This document shows, piece by piece, positions 10,485-19,903 of a stretch of DNA of 64,000 bases; position 1 is the stretch's first letter, and every line of letters starts with the position of its first letter. The translations under genes were made by a program, and so were the position numbers. Under the pieces are notes generated by a model. That model did not search any database. It saw nothing but the letters and a program-made list of their open reading frames with translations, and had not been told where the DNA came from. This DNA is from Phytophthora sp. 'mugwort' (taxonomy: Eukaryota > Oomycota > Peronosporomycetes > Peronosporales > Peronosporaceae), in NCBI GenBank assembly GCA_033558025.1, contig JAUCEF010000005.1, positions 5,766,001 to 5,830,000 on the forward strand, in the 5' to 3' direction.

Positions 10485-11566
10485 CTACGAGTAATGGTAC
10501 CGCTTCAGACGGCCCACGTAGAACATCGAGTTGGTCGTCATCGACATAGGCAGGTCAATGGTATATGCCGCACCATGCCTGGCCAGGACCGCAAAGGGTT
10601 CAAGGAAGCGGTGCTTCAGCTTGTTGCTCCCAACGGAACTTACCGTGGCGAGTAACAATTTCCTAGTGTCTAGTAGGACTAAATCCCCACACATTAAACA
10701 CGTTTAAGTTTCCTCTTCCTTTCTTGTCAGAGTACTCCTTTTGTTTGTCTTGTGCCGCTGTCATGGCATCACGGACGGCTGATTACGTTCAGCCTGGTGT
10801 CTTTAAAGACTCCACTTGTTTCCGCAAGGAAACCGGTCTCATATCCGAGACCTGGGAGGAAGGCGCTTTTCGAGCCTCTCCCCCACTTAGAATTGAAGCC
10901 GGGTTGCTGCCTCGCAAAGTGAGCGGCACCCGTGGATGGCGTAAGCCATTCAGATAGAACGGGGTATACCCGGTCGATGCGTGAACCGCATTGTTGAGTC
11001 AAACTCAACTACTGGCAGGCATTCTGACCGAGTGCGAGGAGCTTCCGCACAGACACTGCGTAGAGTGTCCTCAAGCACTCGGTTGACACGCTCCGTCTGC
11101 CCATCGGTCTGAGGATGATCGGCAGTGGATATGTGCAGCCTCGTTCCAAGTAGTTGGAACAGCGTTCGCCAGAACGCGGCGGTAAACCGCGGATCACGAT
11201 CCGAGACAATTGTCTCCGGCAGACCATGATGGCGGAAACACCATCCAGGAACAGCTTCGCAGCCTGTTCCCGGCCACTGTGTCTTTGACCGGAGCAAGAC
11301 GCACCATCTTGCTCAGACGGCACACAAACACCAGGGTGTCGGTGTTTCCGTGGCCGTCAGCTGGAGGTCCGAAGATGAAATCCAGACTCATTCGCCTTCC
11401 AACAGTCCGCTGGAACGGGCAGGCTCTGCAAAGGAGCCGAGGCGGGCCCGGCGGGTTCCACCCGCTGACATGTTTCACATGTCTTCACGTACTGTGCGAC
11501 CCACTTGTACATGTGGGCCCACCAAAAGTACTGAGAGACCGATTGGAAGGTCTTCTCGCGGCCCAA
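10485..11566 (-). pseudogene. integrase of Gypsy family A
   Basis: Minus-strand pieces in three frames. The zinc-binding and N-terminal region reads KWVAQYVKTCETCQR (about 11500). Catalytic-core pieces read SLDFIFGPPADGHGNTDTLV (D), HHGLPETIVSDRDPRF (D, about 11220) and HPQTDGQTERVNRVLED (E, about 11090). The C-terminal barrel reads KLKHRFLEPFAVLARHGAAY (about 10600). Motif order and the DRDPRF and TDGQTER blocks are typical of Ty3/Gypsy integrase. At least three frameshifts separate the pieces. Inserts element cDNA into the genome when intact. Confidence 0.85.
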
Positions 11567-11814
11567 GTGACCGCTGGACGGCGCATCGTGCGCCTCCTGT
11601 AGGATGTCAAACTTGAGATCCTCGTCATTTGGAACGACTACCCGAGAGGTTCATGGGGCTCCACTCGATAGTAGGGCAGGCCATCGGTCCACTCGTATCG
11701 ATGGAGCCGGGCTCTCGGACGTGGCGTGAGCCACTCGACCTTGGCTTCCTTGCCAGCGGCCAGGAATCGTACCAGAGGTGCCAGGGCTTCGTCGCCCCGA
11801 TACCCCATGCGTAT

Positions 11815-13158
11815 CTAATCATATAGATCGGTCGTGGCGCGACTTATGTTCGCCAGCTCATAGTCCGGCCTGCGTGACGACGCATCGGCAAGCTCGTTGA
11901 GCTTGCCAGGCTTGTACTCGACGCGGAAGTTATATTCCGCGAAGAAGGACAGCCACCTTGCCATCCTTTGGGACAGATGGGGCGAGTTTGTCGTCGTCCA
12001 TAAGGATGCGTGATCTGTGTAGATCACAAAGGGCTGAGAGCCCAGGAGGTGCACCCGGAACTGACAAGGGCGTACTTCATGGCAAGCAGCTCCTTGTCAT
12101 GAACGGGGTAGTTCCGTTCGGCAGCCTTGAGCTGCCTGGACTGAAACGAGATCACTCGTTCACGTCCTGCTGCATCGTGCTGCAGCAATGCACACCCGAT
12201 TGCATAATCGGATGCATCACAGACGACGCTGAACGGCTTCGTCTCGTCCGGGAGTGCCAGGACAGGCGCCTTCTGTAAGCTTGCCTTGACATTGTCATAT
12301 GAACCTGGTGCTCACGCCTCCAGTGCCAGTCGGTATCCTTCTTCAGAAGATCCGACAAGGGTCTAGCCAGACCCGCGTACCCTTCGCTGTACTTATGGAG
12401 GTAGTTGGCTAAAACCAGCCACTTCCACAGGTCCTTCTGGGACCTTGGCGTTGGCCAAGCCGAAATGGCTTTGACCTTCTCCGGGTCGGCTCGAACGCCG
12501 ATGTTGCTAACGAAGCAACCAAGAACTTTGATCTCTTGCGCCGCGAAAAAAAGACGCACTTGTCGATGTTGGCATAGGGCTTGTTCGCTCTCATGACCTC
12601 CAATACTCGACGGAGGTGCTCCAAATGCACCTCCATAGCCGTCTTGCCTCTTTCGGCACGGCTATGGACGAAGATGTCGTCGAAGTACGACTGTGCGTAC
12701 GCACGCAGTGGTCTAAACAACTACGTGACCAGGCGATTGGACGTCGCCGGGGCATTAGACAGGCCCTGTGGCATCATCAGCCCCTTCCACAGCATACCGC
12801 TCGGGGTGCCCACTGCGGTGAGCGGGATGTCGCTCTCGCGCATCGGGATCTGGTACTATCCGTCCACCAGATCCAGGGCGCTGTATAACTCGCACCCGGC
12901 CATGTTGTTTAACAATACATCCTTTTGTGGGATGGGTGTCTGGTCCGGCACCGTTGCGTTGTTCAGCTTATTGAAAGCATGAACCAGACGCCACTTCCCG
13001 TTCGGCTTCCGAACGCAGAAGGTTGGCGTCGAGTGCGGGGATTTCGATTCCCGTACCATGCCTGCCTTGGCCTTTGCGGAGAAGAAGGCATCAATGACCT
13101 CGCACTGCTCTCGAGGAAGTGGCCATTGTCTAGTGATACAGTACTTTGTACCCGGCAC
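11815..13158 (-). pseudogene. reverse transcriptase and RNase H of Gypsy family A
   Basis: Minus strand. RT begins about 13158 (PLPREQCEVIDAFFSAKAKAGM, VRKPNGKWRLVHAFNKLN). The YxDD-box region is at about 12690 (SYFDDIFVHSRA), with the thumb at 12559-12400 (KVLGCFVSNIGVRADPEKVK). RNase H follows at about 12240-11815 (PFVIYTDHASLWTT, EYKPGKLNELADASSR). Catalytic FDDIFV stands for the usual YxDD. Frameshifts and stops interrupt the frame, so this copy is dead. Converts element RNA to cDNA in intact members. Confidence 0.88.
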
Positions 13159-13704
13159 GAGATCAATCTCGTGCCTGATCCCACGATCCGGTGGGAGTTG
13201 AGACGGTGGATCTTGGACACCACGTCCTCAAACTCCTTCATCAAAGGATACACTGGATCCTTTGGGTTCTTGAGAATCTCAGAACCCAAGCGCGCGGCAC
13301 GCTGGGAGGAGACTGCCTCCAGAACGCCCTCGTCCATAACCGAGGATGAATTCAATTCCTCTGGAGTGGACGCTTGCTTCAAGAATACCACCTCCGCGAT
13401 CTCCCCAGCCTTCAGGTTGGCCAGGAAATCTGTCGGCGCCAACTCTTCGAGGTTCAGGAGCTCTGGCGCCTCTGGTAGCGGCTCTACCGGATGCCGCCCG
13501 CCTTGACCCGATGTCCGATCTCGCCGTCGAGGATGTGATAACACCCTTCGACTGGCCGCGTCCGAAGAAGCCGGGCCCTGGGTTCCGAGTCGCTTGAAGC
13601 GACTCCAGTCTGAAATGACTATAGACCCGACTTGCCGTGTCGACTATGTCGTCGACGGCGACCTTGATGTGGGACTTCGTTACCCATGTCTGTGGACGTC
13701 TCAT
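12963..13704 (-). pseudogene. protease/linker region of Gypsy family A polyprotein
   Basis: Minus-strand ORF between gag and RT: LNLEELAPTDFLANLKAGEI, then KNPKDPVYPLMKEFEDVV, the lead-in usually found just before Gypsy RT. The upstream piece 13704-13545 does not show an intact DTG/DSG protease motif that I can identify. Broken by frameshifts. Confidence 0.5.
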
Positions 13705-14457
13705 TAACGACGTCCAAAGCTTCTAGAGCTTCGTGTGGAACAAGGTACCCACACAAGAAGCGCATTCTGCGCCTTCCTCGCCAGTTCTGTCTGGGTGACA
13801 CGGTGTGGAACATGGTTACCCACCTGGTCGGTGCCTCCGGGCACCGCCACTCTTAAAGCCTCAGCCGCCGGTCTAGATTCCGGCGGGGGTCGAGAGCTCC
13901 CGCATCTCCTGGATGTACTCGTGCAGCTCACGTCTTTCCTGTTTACATGACAGGAAGCGTGACCGCTGGCGGTACTCATAGTTCGCCGGGAGGAACGTGG
14001 CTCTGAGCTGTTCACACAGCTGAGCGCAGGATGCGAAGCATCCAGGCGTTGTCGCTTCCCGCGTATACGCCCAGCTCTTAGCACGCCCGCTAAGGTTGGA
14101 GAGAGGCGAAAGCCACTCGGAGGTGCTCCGAGGAGATGAGAGCCGCATCCATTGCGAGCTCTACTTCTCGCACCCAGAAGTGAAGGTTTTCACTTCCTTC
14201 CCTTCATATGGGTTTACCTTCAGCCTCAGCGGCTTGGGGTAGACCGGTTTCGGCTCTGCGGCCGGAACCTGCAGGTTGCTCTGAACATGTTCGATGAGCC
14301 CTCGCTCATACATGTCGAACGCGTGACCGCGTTCGACCTGCTTAGCTTGCGTTGACGACGCAAAGCTGCGCAAGGCATCCATTCCAAAGATGTCAGTCAT
14401 CTTACGAACGGACTCGAACTGTGAGTCGTTCAGATGAGGAACCTCATTCCGGTCCAT
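13704..14457 (-). pseudogene. gag of Gypsy family A
   Basis: Starts MDRNEVPHLNDSQFESVRKM at 14457, the first ATG after the leader that follows the 5' LTR. Continues with PKPLRLKVNPYEGKEVK and, in another frame, EWLSPLSNLSGRAKSWAYTR, LRATFLPANYEYRQRSRFL and ELHEYIQEMREL (14148-13873), which fits a retrotransposon gag capsid domain. No zinc knuckle is visible. Two or more frameshifts. Confidence 0.7.
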
Positions 14458-14628
14458 GTTGCTAGGACCCAGAGGTTTCAGGTAGTAAGCCGCGTAGGCG
14501 TGGATTGACTACAATTGTCACCAAGTGTGGCGGGGTTCACAACACCTTGCGCACAGGAAGTGTGACTTCCGGAGAGTCTACAAACTCTCAGTGAGTACGG
14601 CAGCTCACTAGTCCCTGGCCTGTGGGAC

Positions 14629-14887
14629 TGTTACCAAAATTAGGTAGATTTAAAACTGAATATATTTATAGGTGAGCCCTTAATGCATCTACATACTAAC
14701 TATTAGTCACCTATAAAGCTCCCTAGATGTTATCCTATTGAGTGGATCTGAGGTCTTTGTACCATATGTGTGGTACCTATCCATGACGTCATTACCGTCG
14801 ACGTCATAGTGATGTTTGGTAATACCACTTAGTATACTTGGGTACATCTGAAGAGTGACTTGACACTCTTCATGTAACCCCGTTACA
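14629..14887 (-). repeat. 5' LTR of Gypsy family A
   Basis: 259 bases with TG...CA ends on both strands (plus strand TGTTACC to CCCCGTTACA). The leader on the element side (14520-14628) contains ACAACACCTTGCGCACAG.AAGTG, found again next to the LTR at 17975. Confidence 0.88.
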
Positions 14888-15200
14888 GCCCGGCCGCGCG
14901 CCGCGCGTTGGGTCCGACGGTGGGCTGTGTGCCTCGTGTAGGCTGGGTACTGTCCTGCGTGCCCGCAGAGAAGCCGTACTGCTACTAACAGACGACTAAC
15001 CCCGTGCCCACGGAGTTCGAATGATTGAGCGCCAGGCCTGTAGGCCTGGCGGATTGGGTTCAATTCCCAACTAGGGCTTCGACTCTTTGTGCTGTGTATT
15101 TGCCCTTTAGGCTGGCTATCATTGCGCGAATGCTTCGCACTCAACAGTACGTATTGCATGTAATAGTGCTCTCCTTCCTTTGTGTTATGACCACCAACTA
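14888..15200. other. spacer with a B-box-like hairpin
   Basis: GC-rich stretch just outside the 5' LTR. At 15025-15085 there is a perfect 6-bp hairpin (GCCAGG/CCTGGC) followed by GGATTGGGTTCAATTCCC, which resembles a tRNA T arm and pol III B box. No matching acceptor or D arm is present, so I do not call a tRNA; a SINE remnant is possible. Confidence 0.3.
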
Positions 15201-15623
15201 TTAAGATATGCGGAGGAACGGCGGGAGGGCTGGCTTCGGCGTTGGATCGACAATATCGCCTTCGAAGTATCGCTCTCGGTAATGGTCAAGAACGGTATTT
15301 AGGTGGCCAGCCTTTTCCAGTACGCACATGGCTTTGACGACAGAGCCGACAGCAACGGACTGTGAACCCTGAGCTGCCAAGAATTCCAGCGTGCGCTTCT
15401 CCGCTTCGACTCCTAGAGCGTGTACTTCGGCTTTGTACCCGGACGACGCTAGATCCAGCTTGAAACCCGAAGGTAAGCAAAGCAGCGTGTATGACACTGC
15501 GTGTCTGGACTCATGAAGGATTGCTTTACTTACGGTTGATGATTCATATATCCGCGGCACAGCGGTGAACCACTCGAACCACACCTTTGCTAGTGCCTTC
15601 GAGGCACGTTTACCCGCACGCAT
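15201..15623 (-). CDS. uncharacterised ORF, possibly Crypton-related
   Basis: A 140-codon uninterrupted minus-strand ORF starting MRAGKRASKALAKVWFEWFT and ending LPPFLRIS. It has helical, charged content (AEVHALGVEAEKRTLEFLAA) and no domain I can name with confidence. It lies just downstream, on the same strand, of a broken Crypton recombinase. The wording FEWFTAVPRIYES resembles N-terminal segments I associate with oomycete Crypton proteins, but if so its order relative to the catalytic part is reversed, implying a second fragment. Confidence 0.4.
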   Translation of the reverse strand: MRAGKRASKALAKVWFEWFTAVPRIYESSTVSKAILHESRHAVSYTLLCLPSGFKLDLASSGYKAEVHALGVEAEKRTLEFLAAQGSQSVAVGSVVKAMCVLEKAGHLNTVLDHYRERYFEGDIVDPTPKPALPPFLRIS

Positions 15624-15736
15624 TGGCTGCCCTTGCGCAGGCTCTTTGATATGTTATTGTGTAGTACTGTGTGTTTGCTCAATAGATCCTGTCTTCGTCT
15701 CCAATGCTGCAAGTTTGTTTCTGACGAAGCAGCAGC

Positions 15737-16640
15737 TCACAAGCTGTCGTGGCACCTTGCCGAGAAGCGCGAGTACGTCGTTCTGAGCTTCACTTGCTGT
15801 GTCTTTGCTTTCCTCTGCAGGCCGATGGTATGCAGCGCGAAGAGAGATCGACCAGGCCAGCAGCTCCGAGTCGTAAAGAAAGGCAAGGAATTCATGTATG
15901 CAGAGGATGTACGGGCTATTTGGGCGATGGTTTTCCATCTCAGGAAAGTGCAGGACCGTGTCACAATGAAGACTTCGAGTACCTTCGAGTCGATGTTCCA
16001 GGACGTCGTCGGGAACCCGGCAATCGCAGCAAAGAGGACACTCTGGAGGTTGCCCACGCGAGATCTGACTACGCTATCAAGGGACGACAAGTCAGGTTAC
16101 CGAACGTCGGCTTGCGGGTTCCACCCGCTTAACTGACGTGCAAGTTTTTGGTCTTCGTGTGTTGTGTTCAGCATATAGAAAACGCCTTGCTCACTCGTGA
16201 CATGTTCCCAGCCCCCGTGTTCCACCACCCAATTGGGGCTGATGCGACTGTAGGCGTTCATGTGCATGGCACCATCGCGTCTGAAGAAGTGTGAGGTGAA
16301 CCCTTTTATGAGCCCACTCTCCTGTGCTGCTGGCAATGGACTGACTTTGCCTAAAAGTCTGTTGGTGTACGCTTGTGCACCAAGTGCTGTGTTGGAGCGG
16401 CACGTCTGCGGCGCAACACTGGTACGTTCGTCGTCGAGCTCGCGGTCAAGGTGGGCGAGTAAATGAAGCCATCATCCTCCTTTTGGGTCTCTGTTGTAGA
16501 CAGCGGCGGAGCAGCAGCAAATTGGGGGAAGATCCGAGAGCCAGAAACAGGTTGTAGAGCGAGAGCCACAGCAAGTACGTGGATCGGGCACGTGAAGGGA
16601 TCGTTAGAATCTTTAAGAAGCGAGATGCCCTGCTGTGAAG
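15737..16640 (-). pseudogene. Crypton-type tyrosine recombinase, fragment
   Basis: Minus strand. About 16610-16560 reads DPFTCPIHVLAVALAL. The catalytic C-terminal part at 16336-16097 reads FTSHFFRRDGAMHMNAYSR, NWVVEHGGWEH and FYMLNTTHEDQKLARQLSGW. This contains the H..R pair and a downstream Tyr (YMLN) of tyrosine recombinases. After a frameshift, SLDSVVRSRVGNLQSVLFAA and NIDSKVLEV (16090-15970) form the C-terminal tail. Cryptons move as circular DNA by site-specific recombination and lack terminal repeats. The protein is split over at least three frames and is inactive. Confidence 0.75.
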
Positions 16641-16649
16641 CATATTCAC

Positions 16650-17879
16650 ACGCTTAAAGCGAAGAAGTATCACACTTCCTTGTATACATACAGAGCAACG
16701 TTAACTTTATACAAACAAGACAAATTCTGCAGTATTCCTACCCGGATAGACACACAACTGCGCGTTGTCCAGTTGTTCGGCCTCGGAACCTCGGCCATAG
16801 AGATACCACATCGTAGCCACTAGCGCCGCGCCGAGATAGTCAGACTTGGCAGACGCGTGAGTATAGAGAGCCGATATGATAACCTTTAAATCCTTCTTAG
16901 TGTACGACGGAGCTTGTTTCGCGACACCTTGCTCTGGCCTCTTCTCACATTATCTATCTAGATTAGATAGCATCTTTTGCAGCTTTTAGCTACGAATTGG
17001 CTCTGCTACGGTAACAAACCGCCAGTCAGTTATTGATATTACCGAAATAAGAGAGGACAGGATTCTTCGACAGAGCTACTCCTTGCCTTCCTAACTTTTA
17101 ACTAAGAACCACCCATACTTATCCAGAATAAGACATAAACTTTTACCTGTACTGTCATTCGCAATGCGATCTTGGGCTTCCTCGAGCGTCATCTCCTTCT
17201 TCTTGAGGAATCCTCGAAGTACTTGAAAGCCGTTTTTCTGCTTCGCTGACTGTTAGCTGGAACCAGCAAGGCCACCGACATGACTTGGAGCGTCAGGAAG
17301 CGGAGTGATGTCGGTGGTTGGAATCGATATATATTATATATTTGTAACTCACTTGGGCTTTGTGAGGCATACTGAATATTACTTGACGATTCCAACCAGA
17401 TACTTTTGGGATCGTTGGAATAGGGTTGCGGTATTGGCTCAATCCAATTGATCAAACAAAATTCAACGATACTGGCTATTGGCTGAAACAATGATTACTT
17501 AAAAATACGTTGTTCCTATTGGGTGGGAGGCACCATACAAATGCAAAGGCTCCTGGTTGGAGTTAGAATCGCAATGATATGCTACCATAGTTTTGCTACT
17601 ACTTATTTATGCTTTCGATATATTGAAGGGAATACGGTACAGCATTACCTCTTCACATGGATATGCTCTATGGACACTTTTTCATGTATAACGACACCCT
17701 CTTCACGTGAATGTGGACACCTTTTCAATGATTTTGCACCTTAATAACTGAGCATAATTGTACATAACACAGTTATTGTTCTAGAATGACTTAAACAACT
17801 GTACACAATAATCAGTATATTACATCTAATCGTCTATACTATTGTGTTTTCAAATCACCCAGGTTGCGGTCCTGTGACG
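16650..17879. other. AT-rich stretch, no clear gene
   Basis: No supportable gene. The only protein-like trace is on the minus strand at about 17225-17160 (LRGFLKKKEMTLEEAQDRIA), a short helical fragment of unknown origin. Short ORFs at 17189-17491 (minus) and 17523-17744 (plus) have no recognisable motifs. Confidence 0.4.
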
Positions 17880-17974
17880 GGGCCAAACAACACCTTGCGC
17901 ACAGAAAGTGCGACTTCCGAAGAGTATACAAACTCTCAGCGAACGGCAGTTTACAAGTCCCTGATGTGGGGGAC

Positions 17975-18222
17975 TGTTACCAAAAATTAGATAGATTTAA
18001 GAATGGATATATTTATAGGTGATCACTTTTAATGCGTCTACATACTAACTATAAGTCACCTTTAATGTATCCTAGATGTTATCCTATTGAGTGGCTCTGA
18101 GTCTTTGTACCATATCTTCGGTACCTATCCATGACGTCATGGTGATGTTGGCTACATCACTTAGGGGTACCTGGGTACACCATCCTGAAAAGTGACTTGG
18201 CACTCTTTATGTAACCCCGTTA
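17975..18222 (-). repeat. LTR of Gypsy family A at a 3'end-LTR-leader junction
   Basis: Third copy of the family A LTR (TGTTACC at 17975; the far end has lost the final CA). On its left, 17885-17974 matches the leader that normally follows the 5' LTR; on its right is the PPT side with the MTKT antisense ORF. So it is flanked by 5'-internal sequence on one side and 3'-internal sequence on the other. Confidence 0.8.
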
Positions 18223-18410
18223 TCCTTCCACATTTAGGTTCGGCTTACCGACCATCCGGGACGAGTGAAAGGAAGTCGCTGCCTTTCACTCTCCAAGTCG
18301 AAAGACATTGACTTCGCTGCGGTAATTTTCCGCAGCTAGGCTAATATCCGTTTGAGCCCCGAGCACTTCCACATGCTCTCATCTTCTCGGCTTCCACGCT
18401 AGCCTCAAGC

Positions 18411-19300
18411 ATGACCAAGACTCAGTCTGGCAGCCGTGCAGAAGCACCGCCAAGCCTGTTGCTTCCAAGCAGCAGGTTAAGAACTCTAAGCCGTCTTGCT
18501 TCGAGAAAAAAAGATCCACCAAGGTGGCATCCAAGGTGGCATCTAAGGCGCCTGAGCCGCCTACAGAGGATCCTGAGCTCTTCGTGGATTACGAAGAGGA
18601 CTCGGGACATGCCTCCCATGTCCTGAGGCGATAATGCCATCCCGCTCGTCAAGGGGTCCGACAATGACCACAGCCAGTTCGACTCGCTTGGGTCTCGTAC
18701 CCCGCTGTCCAGCCACCATGGCGACGATGGCGATGAGCCTAAAACGCTTGTACATCAGGGGAATCCTGTCTCACCCTTCGTTCTCCGGTCAAGAACTTGA
18801 CGATCGCTGAGGTGACTGCCCGCGTCAAGGCAGCGAAGTCGGCAGCAGCCTCGAAAGTCAGTCGTAAGAGGCGGGATGCTTCCCAGTTTCCATCCACTCC
18901 GTGAAAGTTGGGGGCGATCACTTACACGGATAAGGGCCTCTTTAGATATTCTTCCGACGAGGAGGAAGAGGTTCAAGTCTGCCGAGAGATCTCTAACGAT
19001 CGCGAGGGGCAGCAGTCGGAATACTAGGCTGCGCATGAAAAGGGAGTGCGTGTCCCGCCGACCCAGCCGCCCGCAGAGAAGTATTCCTCTCCTCGCCGTG
19101 GGGGACCGCCTTACGCTCTCGGGTACTTCCCTCCGGAGGAGTCCCACGGAGCTAATGCCTATTGGGATCAGCTCCGGCCGCCTCGTATGCTCCTCGGCGG
19201 CCACTCTTCTAAGGGCGCGTACGAGCGCCACCTGGTGATCAAGCAGCCCCTGTTCCAACAGAATTTTTGTCCTGCTAGGTGTGTAGTCCTGGTGTGACGG
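18411..19300 (+). pseudogene. antisense MTKT ORF, family A copy 2 (truncated)
   Basis: Starts MTKTQSGSRAEAPPSLL at 18411, 189 bases after the LTR, as in copy 1. Shares with copy 1 the leader preceding the ATG, a Lys/Ser-rich start, PEPPTEDPELFVDYEED (about 18550-18600), the acidic/Ser-rich middle, the Arg-rich segment VSRKRR, YFPPEESHGANAY and AYERHLVIKQPLFQQ (about 19220-19262). Protein-level similarity outlasts frame breaks in both copies, supporting a once-coding plus strand. The copy is cut at about 19300 where unrelated sequence starts. Function unknown. Confidence 0.6.
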
Positions 19301-19423
19301 GCACAGGCACCCTGGCCTGAAGAAGCGTCTTCTAACGGAGACAGACGCCCTACGTCTCTGTCTTCGTATCGCACGAGAAAAGCCTAGCTTTCCTATTGTC
19401 CCTGGGACGGGATTCCCACGACT

Positions 19424-19760
19424 TGCGAAATTCTAAGTTAGATTTAGACTGAGCTTTATTAACATACTTCATAAGTTCCTACTTACTGTAAACTGCCTAA
19501 TTAATGCATCCCTTAAGTCATCAGTTTCGCAATAGGTGGTCCTCAAGCCATGTCTCCTCCCTAAGTGCGATTCGTACCTAAAGGTGTTTTTTTTGCCTAA
19601 GTGCGATTCGTACCTAACTGAGTCCCTCGGCTAAGTGCGATCCGTACTTAATGGCGTGCCTCTCTCCTAGATACGATCCGTACATAGTGCAGGGCCGTCC
19701 CTTATTGTGTGGCAACACCAACTGGTCATGGGTCATCCATCAGGAGCACACCCCATTACA
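19424..19760 (-). repeat. LTR of a second Gypsy family (family F)
   Basis: About 337 bases; on the minus strand it begins TGTAATGGGGTGTG and ends TTTCGCA. A purine tract (GGGTGTGGGAGGG) directly precedes it at 19761-19775. Contains four degenerate copies of CTAAGTGCGATTCGTAC (about 19561-19690). Its layout mirrors the family A 3' LTR: PPT, then an antisense MTKT ORF. Confidence 0.65.
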
Positions 19761-19903
19761 CCCTCCCACACCCAAACGGAAAACACCGTAAGGGGAAAGG
19801 TCCGAGTGGAATCCAGCGGAAACGGTCACATCGTGCCGCACCCGGAGGTTGAACCTCACTTTTCAAAACCCCCGCCGACGCCGAGAATACTCGCCCAACG
19901 GGC

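Larger units (their letters stand above)
8015..14887 (-). mobile_element. Ty3/Gypsy LTR retrotransposon (family A), complete with both LTRs
   Basis: Direct LTRs at 8015-8280 and 14629-14887 bound a minus-strand gag-pol with the order gag, RT, RNase H, integrase, chromodomain. On the minus strand the LTR starts TGTAACGGGGTTACA and ends GGTAACA. A purine run (AGTGGGTGAGGA) directly precedes the downstream LTR at 8281-8293, as expected for a polypurine tract, which confirms the minus orientation. Many frameshifts make it inactive. Unusually, a plus-strand ORF occupies the segment between the end of pol and the 3' LTR. The 8015 end is mutated (CGCCGC instead of TGTTAC), and I found no matching target-site duplication. 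Confidence 0.85.

Noticed and set aside
15025..15085. Possible tRNA with a perfect hairpin and B-box-like GGGTTCAATTCCC
   Set aside because: No D arm or acceptor partner at proper spacing; the hairpin loop is even-sized. At most a SINE trace. A similar GGATTGGGTTCAA at about 720 also lacks the rest of a tRNA.
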